Shown one piece after another: positions 31,423 to 42,922 of a DNA stretch of 64,000 nucleotides. Position numbers and translations under genes: made by a program. The stretch's first letter is position 1; each line of letters starts with the position of its first letter. Location of the stretch: contig KV918850.1 of assembly GCA_002049455.2 (NCBI GenBank), positions 62,001 to 126,000 on the forward strand, written 5' to 3'. Below the pieces are notes generated by a model that saw only the letters and a program-made list of their open reading frames with translations, was not told the origin of the DNA and did not search any database. This DNA comes from Porphyra umbilicalis. Its lineage: Eukaryota > Rhodophyta > Bangiophyceae > Bangiales > Bangiaceae.

Positions 31423-33069
31423 CTAGACGTTTTTCGAGTCGTCCACGGCGTCCGCCGGATGCTCGACCTCGTGTTCCTCGACGTTACCGTCGGCAAGGGC
31501 ATGAACCCCGATAGGCGGTTGCCGACGCTCGCGAGGGCGATAAGGCTCGGCACACTGTGCGGCAAAGTGCCCCGGCTTGTTACAGTTGTACCAGGCGTCA
31601 GCCCGATTGGCTTGAGGGACGGCGGCCCGAGGGGGCGGCGGGGTGCGAACCGGTGTGAACGGTCGTTCCGTCGTCGTCCGCTGGTCTTGTGTCGCGTAAG
31701 CGACTTTGATCGCCGTTGGGCGGGTAATCTTGAGTTGCAAACGCAACTTGTTGGTGCCGTCCCAGTACATCTTGGCGGTGGCGACCGTCTCGGACAGGGT
31801 TCGGTCGGGGAACTGGTCGTTCAGTACCCGGACGTGCGCTTGCACAAGGTCCGAAAGACCAGTGATGAAGACGTCCTTAACGTCTTGGATGTCGAACAAA
31901 CCGTTCAGGAGGTCGCATTGCGTTTCCACGCGATGACCAAAGGCCGTGGGCGCCTCGTTGTCTTGTTGCTTCATCGTAATGATGGCTTGATAGGCGTTAG
32001 CCATGGTTGCGTGTGTCGCATACTTCGAAAGAAGCCAGTTGACGGCATCTCCGTAGGTACGGATGGCGTAACGCTTACGTCCGAGGGTGCTGTTAAGCGC
32101 GCCGGAGAAGGCCATCTTGGCGTTGCCGGCTAGTCGAAAGACCATAAGCGGAAGGGCTTGACCGTGCGTCAGCCCAGCCGCGTCGCACGCGCGGCGAAAG
32201 GTCGTCAAGAACGTGAAGATGCCCAAGGGCAGGGCTCCCGTGAATGGCTGTTGCCCATGGAACGCTCCGTCCAAACGTTTGTTGAGACGGTGCGACCGCT
32301 GTGCCTCTTTAGGCGTATACGTCAGTTGACGGCGGATCAGGAAGTACGTCCTGTAGTCCAGGAGTGTCTTGAAGCGGCTATTAGCTTGGCGGATCACCTT
32401 GATCCTATCGGCTTTTTCAAGTCGCTCCTTCCGTTTGGTTCGGGGCGCGGGGCGCTTGCGCGCGGCCGCGTCCGACTCGCTCGAGCTGTCGCTCGGCGAG
32501 GACCCACTTGGGGGCGACGGCGGGTGTTGGGGCCCGTGGCCATCGTCCGAAGAGGACGTGTCCGTCGCGTTGGGGTTCTCGTCGTCTGACGACGTCGGGC
32601 TTGACCCAGAAGCGGAATCGTCGGAAGATGAGGAAAGCGCGGCATTAGCCGGAGCGTCCTTGCGGACGGACTTGTCCTTAATCACCTTGCTCGTCTTCTT
32701 GACGTCCTTGGTCTTGTCGCCCGACTGGCGGCGAGACTTAGCCACACGGCGTTCCTCCTCATGGGAGTCGACCTTGCGCAGGGCCTCGACGTCGTCGACC
32801 AACTTGTCATTGGCTCGCGCCAGAGACTCGTTAGTCTGTTCTCGGGCCGTTAGGCGTCGCTGAAGTGCTTCAACGGCCGCCTTCAGGCTCTCCACCACCT
32901 GCATCTGCCCAGAGGCGGCTTGATCCGCAGGGATGGGAGGAGTTGGAGCACCGTCCGTTGGGGCGTCGGAGGCGGCAGGAGTGCCTTGTCCCCCGCCCGG
33001 CGGCCGGTAGCCAGATGGCAACTTGCCGTCTCTGGCTCGCCGAGTGCCGCCGGTACCACCAGTAGACAT
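31423..33069 (-). CDS. Chromovirus Gag
   Basis: 548 aa from ATG 33069. It has a Gly/Pro-rich start, a coiled-coil-like stretch (about 55-100, LKAAVEALQRRLTAREQTNE), a Ser/Asp-rich linker, and a retrotransposon gag capsid-like domain (about 215-450, with ALPLMVFRLAGNAKMAF). A zinc knuckle near residue 500 should read CxxCx4Hx4C, but the first Cys is Trp (WYNCNKPGHFAAQC, codon TGG near 31585), so nucleic-acid binding is probably weakened in this copy. The stop at 31423 is followed by pol in the -1 frame. Confidence 0.88.
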   Translation of the reverse strand: MSTGGTGGTRRARDGKLPSGYRPPGGGQGTPAASDAPTDGAPTPPIPADQAASGQMQVVESLKAAVEALQRRLTAREQTNESLARANDKLVDDVEALRKVDSHEEERRVAKSRRQSGDKTKDVKKTSKVIKDKSVRKDAPANAALSSSSDDSASGSSPTSSDDENPNATDTSSSDDGHGPQHPPSPPSGSSPSDSSSESDAAARKRPAPRTKRKERLEKADRIKVIRQANSRFKTLLDYRTYFLIRRQLTYTPKEAQRSHRLNKRLDGAFHGQQPFTGALPLGIFTFLTTFRRACDAAGLTHGQALPLMVFRLAGNAKMAFSGALNSTLGRKRYAIRTYGDAVNWLLSKYATHATMANAYQAIITMKQQDNEAPTAFGHRVETQCDLLNGLFDIQDVKDVFITGLSDLVQAHVRVLNDQFPDRTLSETVATAKMYWDGTNKLRLQLKITRPTAIKVAYATQDQRTTTERPFTPVRTPPPPRAAVPQANRADAWYNCNKPGHFAAQCAEPYRPRERRQPPIGVHALADGNVEEHEVEHPADAVDDSKNV

Positions 33070-33280
33070 ACTGGGACCTGGACAAAATGTTCCGACTTGG
33101 CTTACGCCCTGCGCGCCAACGTCGGAGATCTCAACCGTGATGCCCCCGGCACCACGCCCACAAGTCGATGGCTTACGCTCCGCGCGCCAGGCGACCGTAC
33201 CGACACGGTCACAATGCCACGAGGCAGCGAGAAAGTTCTCGGGGACACCGTGCCGCGAGGCACGATGAAGGCGAGGGTAT

Positions 33281-33297
33281 CCCCTGCTGCTCCACCA
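33281..33297 (-). promoter_or_regulatory. Candidate tRNA primer-binding site
   Basis: Two bases inside the 5' LTR the minus strand reads TGGTGGAGCAGCAGGGG. It begins with the obligatory TGG and has the right place and length. It is not the initiator-Met type (TGGTATCAGAGC); it implies a tRNA whose acceptor stem starts GGAGCAG, which I cannot name. Confidence 0.55.
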
Positions 33298-33299
33298 AA

Positions 33300-33694
33300 T
33301 GTGGCATTAATAACGTTAGTTCAATTACCAGTGTACTGAGACGGACCGTAGCCAAGCAATAAAGCGAGTTCTATCGCCGTCGCGGCGAGGAAGAAAGACC
33401 TTTTGTTGAAGGGCATCCGATGGGGAGCCGGGTGGTGCCCACGACGGCGACCCCGGACCCACGGTGGTTTAATACAAACAACGGCACTGGTCGATCGACC
33501 ATCCGATCAAGCGATTGTAATGAGTGCCGGGAGACAGATAAGACAGGCAAGCAAACAAGCAAATAAAAAATAAACAATGCGGAAGTAACCCCCCAAAGGG
33601 CGTGCCACAAGCCGAGTCACACACATCCGTGGATTCGGCCAGTCAAGGGGGCTACTCGTGGCTAATTGCCAATTGGTAGCAGAGATATGCTACA
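33300..33694 (-). repeat. 5' LTR of the chromovirus
   Basis: 395 bases, minus orientation, with transcription expected from here leftward. It contains an AT-rich stretch (33560-33575) in an otherwise GC-rich setting. Followed inward by a primer-binding-like site. Confidence 0.93.
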
Positions 33695-33697
33695 GCG

Positions 33698-33699
33698 GT

Positions 33700-33741
<42 letters not shown>

Positions 33742-33916
33742 GCCCGCAGCGCCGGTCCCCCCCCGGCGTCCCCGGTGCGTCTTCTTTCACGGCGCCGCCG
33801 GAGCGGCGGCGGCGCCCGGGTGCGGCGGCACCGAGCCTCTTAACGGCCCCGGGCCCTTGGCGCTGCCGCCCACCCGTGGAGATGGGGGCGGCGGCGCGGA
33901 TGTGCGCGCTGTTTGA
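33698..33916 (+). CDS. Host open frame, 3' part after the insertion
   Basis: Continuation of the frame left at 23353, in phase once the duplicated GCGGT is counted once. It reads a Pro run, a short Cys/Phe/His segment (RCVFFHGAAG) and a Gly-rich end, stopping at 33916. Low complexity dominates, so coding is plausible but unproven. Confidence 0.35.
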
Positions 33917-36058
33917 AGGGGGGGGTGGGGGGGGGGTGGAAGGCCACTGGGGTGGCAGCGCAGCCCGCAGGTTTGGGCGTGGATAGGAGGGAGGGCGGCA
34001 AGAAGCCTCCCGCTGGTGTAGGTGTGTGTTTGGGGGGGAGGGGGTGGGGGGCGTTAGGCCACGGCCTGCCGCGGGTTTGGGCGTATGTGGGGAAGGAGGG
34101 CGGGGGGAGGCCGCTCTCGGCGCCGCCGCTCACCTGGGATGGGTGGCCACGGCGGTGGCGGCAGCGGCACGGGTGTGGGCGTAAGTTGGGGTGGGGGGGG
34201 TGGGGGGGTGGGGGTGTGTGTGGGGGGGGGGGCGCCACTAGGTGCATTTTATGGACGCACGAACTGACGCCTCCCCTGCGCCGTTTTCTCGTCCTGTGGT
34301 ACTCTTGGTTGCCTGTGATGGCCCCATTTTCGTGCACGCGCTGGGAAAATGACGCCCGCGCCTGTGGCGGGTGAGTTGGCCAGGAGATACGTGGGAGGCA
34401 CGTACCTGCGCTGAGGTTGACATGAACGGAGATGCAGTGCAGGTGCACTATAAATGCAACCTGATCAATTCGACTTGGCCCGTTGCACAGCCCCGAATTG
34501 CCCGGAGCCCCAGCACCGCAGTTCAGAAGCAGCCACGGCTGTGCTCCCGGACACGGCAGTGTCAGGGCAGTGTGCCCGGTGTCTACGACAGTGTGTCTGA
34601 CCACCCGACACGGGTGCCAGACACAGCAGGCCGCTGATGTCAGGCTGTCAAGTGGCCTGCCTGGAAGGCAGCTCAATTCAAGTGGCGAAAACTTCATGCA
34701 AGTGACGGCAAGTGGCGGCAAGATCCATCCGTGAAGGGATAACTGGCGGATGGCCGAACAAGAATTAGCGAGACGTTAAGGCTTGAATTAAGTAGGAAAT
34801 AAATTATTCAAATTATACATCCCCCCACCGCAGCAGGTTAAACGGATGACATTGCTTTGCAAAGAATCCATGTATCTGGACTCACATATGACGACATCTG
34901 CAGGCCTGTCGTGCGAAGCTTCTGAAAATGCGATGGTCTGCGAAACGCAGCCGAAGTGCAGTGAGATGCGGCTGAGATGCGGTGGGCGCGGCTGCCGACA
35001 ATGGTGCCCAATGGCCGCAGTGGACGTCGAGGCCTCGTGGTACGCCCCTCCCCGCCGCGATTCACGCGCCGATTTGCAGCACGCTTCGGCAGGCAACGGC
35101 GCGCACCCGCGCGCGTTGAGGCATTCGGCTGCTCAATGGCATCTCTTGGGGGCACCACATGGCCCACAAGTGGGGCATCCACGCGACTCACGGCGGTTCG
35201 GGCCGCGTTTTTCGGTACGTTTCAAGACAATTTGTCAATGCGCTGCCCGGCATTGGGCCCTCTGCTTGTCAACAAGCTAATGGGGGGGGGGGGAGGTGGG
35301 GGGGGGGGGGGGGGGGGTGGGGCATGCGCCGCTTTGGCGAGTCGTCTCCAAACTGTGGCGTGCGGGCGAGGAGCTGCTTCAGTGCAACGTGGCGCAGCGC
35401 CTGTCGCACATTGCAGGGTACGCGACTTGGAGCACCGTCGACAGCGACTAGCACCCGCACGGGCGGTTTCTAACGGGACCGGGCCCCTCCATCCGTCCCT
35501 TCGGTCAACGCTTCTGTCGACAGAAGCGAGGACATGTCCTCTACTTGCATGCGTCGAGGCGCGCGCTGGCCGCCGGGTGCGGGGTGACGTTGGTCGTGTG
35601 GCCTCTGTGTGGTGTGTGGCAACGTGCGGGGGAATTCGGGATCCTTCTGAAGGACTTCGCTCTCCTTGTGTTAACAGGTGCCACGCATATTGGCTCGGCG
35701 ATCTCCTCTCGTATCAACCATATAGTTCGTTGGCGTCTATCCTGAAGCCATCCCTCGTTTGCTGGTGTAGGGCGGGGTGCCCCCCTTCATCGTGTGCGCG
35801 CCCGCTGGCCACCCACACCGACGCCCCACCGCGGTTGTGGCGAAAATGCGTGGCACCAACGTTGCGGCCGGCCACGGCCTGTCGCTGCCCACATCGTCCC
35901 CCCTCTTCCAGTTGAGCTCTCGGGGTGCCCTCCCCCTTCTCTCCGCGCACACTTGCAAACGGGCAGGCACCGTCCTATGCTCTTTGGGCCCGGAGCGTCG
36001 GCGGCGGTGTGCCCTCTGCGGCTGACGGGCGCCGGCTGTTCAACGCACCACATGGACG
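33917..36058. other. GC-skewed spacer with long G runs, no gene supported
   Basis: 33900-34240 is G-rich (many GGGGGG runs) and reads as Pro-rich low complexity on the minus strand. 35281-35318 is almost pure G. Ordinary mixed sequence lies between. No frame has domain content. The first exon of the zinc-finger transposase gene that follows may lie in the last few hundred bases. Confidence 0.5.
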
Positions 36059-39000
36059 TTGCCTGGAAGACGGTGGTCCACTCACTGCAAGGCGTCAGTA
36101 AGGGGCCTAGGCGTTGCTGCCTTCACCGGCGCTGGTGTTTCCACCCATTGGCACACGGCGGCCCTGTCGGACGTGCCACCATCGGAGGAGGAGCTAATAT
36201 GCAGCATCTGTTTCTTCCGCGCAAAGACCTTCGTGGGGCTCCGTCGACACCGGAACGCCCGTCACCGCCGCGCGTCGGGTCTGGGCTTCTCTGTTGGGCT
36301 CAAGCGCAGGCGGTCGTCCAATGACGAGGAGTCTGCGGACGATGCCGACGATGGCGATGGCGATGACGTCGGCCAACGCCACAGCCCTGGCGGTGGCGAC
36401 CCTGGGGCTGCGACGGACGAAGAGTCCACCCCGCCGCCTGCCGAGGAGCCGTCAGACCGCAGCTCGAGTTTCCGCACGGGCGTGGCGGCGCTGAAGGCTG
36501 ACCTCAGAGCCCTGTACGATATGACCCAGACTGAGGTGTCGGGCGACGATGCGGCGGACAGCGGGCGGCCGCAGTTCAAGTACGCCGCGGTCCTCACGCA
36601 CATTCGCGCTCTTTATGACGAGATGAAAGACTTTCAGCGCGCCACGTCACTTGCTGTGCTGCGGCGCAAGCGTCCACACACCGAACGCTTTAATTCCCAC
36701 CGTCTCCGCGCTTTGCAGCAGTTTGTTCTCGAAGTTGGCGGCGCCGGGTTGACTTTGGCAGAGCAGGATCGCCTGTTAGACTTCCTCAACGTGTGGGAAG
36801 GGACAAAGCCCGGAGAGCCTAAGGACGCTAGCCACTTCAAGATCCTGCGCGACTCTTTTGACAGCGCCAGCGCGTTAAGAAGCGCGTTGGCTGACGACCT
36901 GGACGTGGCCGTCAACCATGCCGGGTGGAAGATGGTCGTCCTGACAGAGAGTGGTGTGGAGTTCGAGGCGTACTTCAGGTCAGTGATTGTGCACAACGTC
37001 ATCACTCGGACGGATGCTGGCAAGTTTCGTTGGTGGAGCGGCGGGTCCGCCCCGGCGCCTATCGACGAGCGCCGCGAGACGCCGATGGACGGGGAAGTCT
37101 TCAAATTGTTCGAGTCCGCGGTGAGCAAAGGGCACGGCGAAGACGCCTGTGTGCTGGGGCTGTGCGTTTATAGCGGCAGCAGCCAGCTTTCCTGGTCTGG
37201 TGGTACGTTCTCCTTTTCTTGCAGTAGTGCTGGTGAGTGTTGTTGTCCACTGAGCGAGTGAGGGACATGAGCGCGTAAGTGTGGTGGTTCTCCTGCTTCC
37301 TGCTGCTAACCATTCGCGTTGTCCCTCATTTCGCACTTACGTGCTGGTGCCTTTCGATGTTTGCTTCGCGTCCCTCAGCGCACAAGCTCTATCCAGTCAG
37401 GGTTCGTGTCTTCAACGTCATTGGGCAAGCGCAGTGGGTTACAGTCGCGTACGTTCCTATAGTCCGCCGGCTGAAAGAGCGCTCGGCGGACGCAAGGGCC
37501 TGGCTCCGGCGCAGTGGCGTGCTGCAGCGGACGCTGTACGCGGCCTTTCGGCAGTACATCGCCTACAGCCATTTGGGCTTTGCGTTCAAATTGGGAAACC
37601 GAAAGTTGAAGTTCTTTCCACGCACCCTGCTGTATTTGTGCGACCGCCCAGAGGAGCGGGCGGTCTTCTGCTAGAAGGGCGGCCAGTGCCAGTACCCTTG
37701 CAGCGTGTGTACCGTGAAGGTTAGCGTCTCCAGCGCGGCCACAGCAGTATATAAGCAAGAGCGCAAGGCAATTGATGCTCTAGAAGACCAGGTGGAGGCC
37801 ATGGAACTCGTGCGCTCTTTCCGTCGCAGGAGCCGACGCGTCACCCTCGAGGCAGTTTTCATAAATAGCAGCTACGCCCCTGTATTTGGGGCGACTGCTG
37901 GGCTGGGCACGGACCCCCACCTGTTGTTCCACATGGTGGGTTTTGACATCTTACACGTACGTCTTGTACGCTGCATCATAGTGGGCCGTGGTGCACGAGG
38001 GGTGTCGAAGGGGACTACGAGCTACCACTTTGACAGGATGAAGAATTTTCTGGGGCTGCAATTCTCACATTGTTGCTCCATCTGCCGTTCTCTTCGTTGA
38101 CTGAGATTGTGCTGCACTGCTACGCTGGACCGAGGACAACCACAGGTGCTTGACTCAGGCGTCACGCGCATGCTATTGCACCGACTAGTCTCCGTGTTAC
38201 CTTACATCTACTGCGGGCGAAAGCCTGTCGCAGACACGTATGCTGACACTCGAAGCTTGTGCTTCTTCCGGCTTCTGCTCATGGGACGGCGCTGCAAGGC
38301 GTGCAAGACGCCACCAGGGTGCGTTCCCGTTTCCATCTTGCCTTCCGTTTTTTTCACCGTCTCGTGCACCTGTCCTGATAACGCGCGCTGCTACGTCTTG
38401 GTGCAACTGCTCCGAGAAGTGGCACGTGCCACTGCGGTTTACTGAAGAATCCTCTTCCCAGCTATCAGGTGTCGCTGTTACGCTGGATTGTTTGTTTCTG
38501 ACACCTCCCTTCTCACCTCCTATCGAGCAGGTATACAGTAACTGCAAAAGAGAAGCAGGCAACCTTCACAGCCAGGCAACAACGGCTGGGGGTGTTTATC
38601 CTCCCGTTCCTGGTCGCCGGCTTGTTCTGCTGAGAGTCGGCCGAGAAGGCCGACGGGAGTGGCGGGTCGGACGCGGACGGCGCCGGAGAGGGAGGCGCCA
38701 CGGCTACCGTCGGCGGCGCGGACGCAGATGGCTATGAGGCAGATTCCGAGGAAGATGCGGCTCGTGTCAAGAAGGGTTTCCGGTTTGACTGGCCGGCCTA
38801 CCGTGCCAAGTTCGGCAGCACCCCCGTGCATGTCGCCGTCACGGCAATGTTCGAGGAGTACGCCAAACTCTACGCGCGCATCGCGCGACAGACGTCTTCG
38901 TCCGTGCATCCGGACATGACCATGTCGGAGGGCGTGAGCCTCGGGGCGCAGGCAACTAAGTTCGTCAACAACCATGTCACCCGAATACTTGGGCAGGTCA

Positions 39001-40028
39001 ACAGCACTAAGATGCATAAGCTCCTTTGCCACATTTCGGACGCCATCCGTTGGCACGGAAACCTGCAGAACGACAACACGGCTTCTAATGAGAGCGGGCA
39101 CAAAGACGACAAGCCATTCTACTACCGCACGAACAAGGCGATGGCGACGTTTACTCGACAGCTCGTGCGCCACGCCCACGGCTCGCGCGAGATCACCAAG
39201 AAGAGCAAGGAGGCAGACATCCAGTGCATCAACGAGTACCACCAGAACCTGGAAGATGTTGAGGACAGCAGATTTGCAGCAGCGCGGGCCGGGGGTGGAG
39301 CCATCTCTCCTGGTGAGTTGGCTCATGGTGGCGCAGTTGCTGCTGCGAATGGAGGCGCGCCAACGCCGATCACATCCAACGGACCAGCAGTTGGAACGGG
39401 GACGTCCGCTTCTGCCAGTGCTCAAGGGGTGCAGGACGGCGGAATGGCCATCCCATATCACGGGGAGAACGTTCTTGTTGCGGACTTGGCGCTGCGACCT
39501 GGACTCGGCATCGTCTCGGCGGTGCTCAATCTCAGCGGCTCACACCGGGTGCGCCTGACACAGACTTTGGACTCGAGCGCTCGCTTTGAGTGCGGTGCCA
39601 CGATGCCTCAGCGCCTGCGGGCAACGATGAAGGACCGCGGCGCCCCATGGCTCTACCACGTGGTGTTCCACCCCCCGGGAAAGCCCGCCAAGCGCCGCTT
39701 GGGTCACGTCCGAGCGATTGTGCGCCGTCACGACGGGGACCACGCGTTGTTGTGCTTCCTGCGGCCGACCGACAAGGACCTCGAATGCCTGTTGCAGTCG
39801 CGCGGCTGGGTGCACTTGCAGTGGCACATGGCGCCAGGCGCAGCAGACGTGATGTTGGTGTCGGTGCCCTTGCGTGACATCTTACGTATGGTACACGTCG
39901 TCCCTGACTTTGCGGAGCTCACTGGCCGCGTGGACGTGGACACGGCCACTGCTGATTTTCACGCTCCACTGGGTGAGCGGATGGCTATGCGTTTTTTCCT
40001 CAATGCTTTTTTTTTCATGGACGCTTGA
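36059..40028 (+). pseudogene. KDZ/Plavaka-like transposase gene with two in-frame stops
   Basis: A five-part gene whose motifs follow the Plavaka/KDZ order. Part 1 (36059-37202; no ATG, so a 5' exon is likely missing) has a C2H2 finger (CSICFFRAKTFVGLRRHRNARH) and the transposase N-terminal region. The 37203-37378 intron has a GTACGT donor. Part 2 (37379-37956) reads HKLYPVRVRVFNV, FPRTLLYLCDRPEERAVF, then an in-frame TAG (37672-37674), then GGQCQYPCSVC. Introns follow at 37957-38145 and 38319-38530. Part 3 (38146-38318) carries VLDSGVTRMLLHRL; the last part opens TAKEKQATF and has a TGA at 38631-38633, then runs open to 40028 with the His/Asn-rich C-terminal block (ASNESGHKDDKPF). The first conserved acidic position (usually YSD) reads YSG. 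Splice phases match at every junction, so the exon model is good; the stops and the lost Asp indicate decay. Confidence 0.68.
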
Positions 40029-40299
40029 GGGCATGGCTTGAGTTGCACGCGTCGATACCAATGTTTTTCTTCGAGAGCCCCTGCGATGTCCCTTCACAAA
40101 CCCAGGAGACTTGATTGGCGGTCACAAAGAGGCTTGCAAACAGACTCCCTACGTCGACCCCCCCTATATCCTGAGTCACTCGTCACACATACTGGACGGC
40201 AGGTGCAATATCACACTGCTCAACGACTCCGAGGTCGGACGACACGCGGTGGAACACAAGTGCGACAGGGTTGGACGGTTCGGAGCGCGCTGTCAGAAG

Positions 40300-40970
40300 A
40301 GGACGGTCGGCGAGCGTCGATGGGCAGGGCGGGTCGGCGAGCTATGAGAGCTACACTGTTCTAAAAGCGTTCCATCGTCAGGACGTCTGCTAGCTCCGGG
40401 AGGTTGAGCGAGTCGGCCGGCATACGCATGTCGAGCGCGTCGGCGAGCGACCGCAGGTTTGTCGCGTCGGTGAGCGTCGGGAGAGTGCGGCGGTCGGCTC
40501 GTGCTGGACGGCGTACGGGTGTGCTGACATCGACACGTCGGGCGGCGCGGCAAGCGTTGCCTCGTCGGGCGGTTCGGAGAGCTGCAGGAGAATGGGAGGG
40601 CTGGCGAGCGGCTTCATGTCAAGTGCGTCAGCAGGCGTAGTGACATTGCACGGGTAGGCCAGCTTGGGCAGGTTGGACGCATCGGCGAGCTCCACCAGGT
40701 GCGTGGCTGTGATGACCGTCACCTGCTTGGGCGCAACGGTAAGCGTTCATGCGGTGACAGGGTTGGCGAGCGCCGGCACATGGGGCGAGTGGGAGAACGT
40801 GGGCGAGAGTTGGCATGTGGGATGGGTGGGAGGGCGTTGGCGAGCATCCGCACCTGAGGTGCGTGGGAGAGCGTAGGCAGGTGCGGCGGGTCGGGGAACG
40901 TCGACGACCGGGGAGCGTAGGCCAGCGGAGTACGAATGATGTTCGGGCAACCGGGAGCTGGCGGCAATGC
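40300..40970 (-). pseudogene. Degenerate locus of 9-residue (27-bp) repeats
   Basis: The minus strand encodes runs of nine-residue units such as LADASNLPK, LADALDMRM, PADSLNLPE and LAAPPDVSM. They continue in one frame from 40722 to about 40480, then shift by -1 and end at a TAG near 40361. A weaker set (LANALPPIP) lies upstream around 40800-40930 in another frame. The 27-base period is visible in the DNA as repeated GTCGGCGAGC. This looks like a repeat-protein gene broken by frameshifts. I cannot name the family; it is shorter than a normal leucine-rich repeat. Confidence 0.45.
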
Positions 40971-42900
40971 GCCGGGGTGGCGAATTTCTGGGAGCGTGCG
41001 CCGGGGACAAGGCGTGGTGGGGAAGGAAGGCGTGAAGAACCAGAATCAGGAACGTGCTAGACTAGGGGGACGCGCAACGGGAGTGGGCAGGACCGTCGCC
41101 GGCGCTGAGGCAAAGTCGATCGGCTTGAAAGAAGCACGAAACCGCCGCGGTTGGACAGTAAGCAGTCCTTGCGATCAAAATGAGCTGACAGCCGACACCG
41201 GGTGTCGTTTTGGCAGCCAATCAAATCGTGGAGAGCGCTCATCCACACTCGACATCACTTCGAGACACCGCAATGCCTCCTTGTACGCGGGATCCCAGTC
41301 CTGAGAGAGTAGTCTTGGCGGGCGAACGACAACCATCCCAGGATGTTCCGGGATGTTGACTTATCAAGCACATCCCAGGCCACATCCCCATCGCTTTCCA
41401 ATGGGGGATGTTAGCTGATGTGCCCCCGATGGGACCTGCGCCTATAGTGACGATGGAAGGGTGCATGCGCTGCACGTCTGGGCCTGCTGCGCAGCCGCTG
41501 GCGGCGCCATGGGAGCCGCGCGCGCGGGTGGACCGACGGGGGACCCGACGTGGCCAGCGTGGCCGATGGTGACGGCCACTAGGGTCTGCCCAATTGGTTC
41601 GCGCGGCCGAACCAGTTCATCCGATGTGTTCGGTAGCCAATAACCATGTTTTCAACTAGTTAGTTGGGCAAGGGCGAGCGCCAGCCACAAATGAGACTGG
41701 GTATCTGTGGCTCCGCAGCGAGTGGGTCGCAGCCACCCAAGAGGTGACAGGTGCACGGACAGCCCGCACGGCAATCTCAGCAGTGTTGGCCCATCCCGGG
41801 CATGGGCAATCCAATCTCCCAGGCCACGCCGACCCAAGCGCCACACTCGTCCCCCCCCCACCCTATCCTGTTCCGTTGTCTCTGTTGCTCTCGGTGCCAC
41901 GCCTAACGAGCCCGTTGCAAGTCTACCTCCCTCCGCGCGCCCCCGCCGAACGCTCTGTCGTCGGCTGGTCATTGTTGCCATGTGCTGTACCCACGCTGGT
42001 CTTTGACTTGTTGTAGGCATCCGTCTACTGCACCGCATAGGGTTGTGGCATCATCCCTCATCATCACGTCCAGCCGCATGGTATGATACATGGAATTGTG
42101 CTCGTGTGTGTTTGTGGGTGATACGATTGTAGGTGATATGAGGACGTCGCTCGAGCTGCCAGTACATGTGATAGGGTAACTTTGCAATGCGCCACGCGAG
42201 CGGGATGACCGTTGTGGTCCGTGTGAACGCAGATGTACCGTGTCGGGTCAACGGCCCCGCTCCCGTCCTTATTGAACTCACATACAAAGTAGGCGTACAC
42301 AGGACTCTTCTTCTTGCCTTGCGGCACGGGTCCCCAAACAGACCCCTCTGGTACCTGCTAGGATGCACGGGGTGCCAGGGGAAGGCTACCGGTCGAGCCG
42401 TCGTCGCCATCTGACGGGGTTGGAGCCGCAGGTGGCGGCGTTGGTGTGGCTGTGGTCGGTGTAGTAGCAGGTTCTGAGGCAGCCGCGGGCGGCAGGGCTA
42501 CTGGTGGAGCCATGGTGGGCTCGCAGCACGGGAAGCGTCGGCGACGGGGCCGGTGTGAGAGACGAAGACACGAGTCGTCGGATCTGGTCGTGCACGCGTC
42601 ATCAAGTTCGGACTCGTCACGCACTTAACGCCAAAGAACTGGGACCATTCCGGTCACGTGACCGCAACTGCTCCATATTTAAAAAACAACCAGTTTAACC
42701 AATATTTTGCATCCGAAACTAGTTTGTAAGCGATGTCCAAATTTTACCCAATGTAAACCAGTTTTAAGACTCAGATAATGCCAGCCTTGGAAAGGGGGGT
42801 TTGATGCGATGAATAGCGATCCAAGGCTTCGTGTCCAATCACAGCACGCCGCCAAATCAATCAGATGTCCCGGAATGCACGGGTCATCTTTATATATACA
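40971..42900. other. Spacer with one possible exon
   Basis: Mostly nothing recognisable. On the minus strand, 42353-42064 gives a coherent peptide (GSVWGPVPQGKKKSPVYAYF, then RYICVHTDHNGH) that starts right after a TCCTAG that could be an acceptor. It faintly resembles the start of a BED-type transposase finger, but it is too short to call. A Pro/Thr/Ala-rich frame precedes it. Confidence 0.3.
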
Positions 42901-42922
42901 TTTGGTAGCGAGCACTGCGGCG

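Larger units (their letters stand above)
23354..33694 (-). mobile_element. Complete Ty3/gypsy chromovirus, 10.34 kb
   Basis: Two 395-bp LTRs (23354-23748 and 33300-33694) flank the element. Both begin TGT and end ACA, and they differ at five positions (about 98.7% identical), so insertion is recent. The 5-bp target duplication GCGGT is exact at 23349-23353 and 33695-33699. The coding strand is minus: gag at 31423-33069, then pol, whose integrase carries a chromodomain. An extra plus-strand ORF (24852-26810) lies between pol and the 3' LTR. Defects: one nonsense codon in pol at 29690-29692 and a lost Cys in the gag zinc knuckle. It sits inside a host open frame. Confidence 0.95.
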
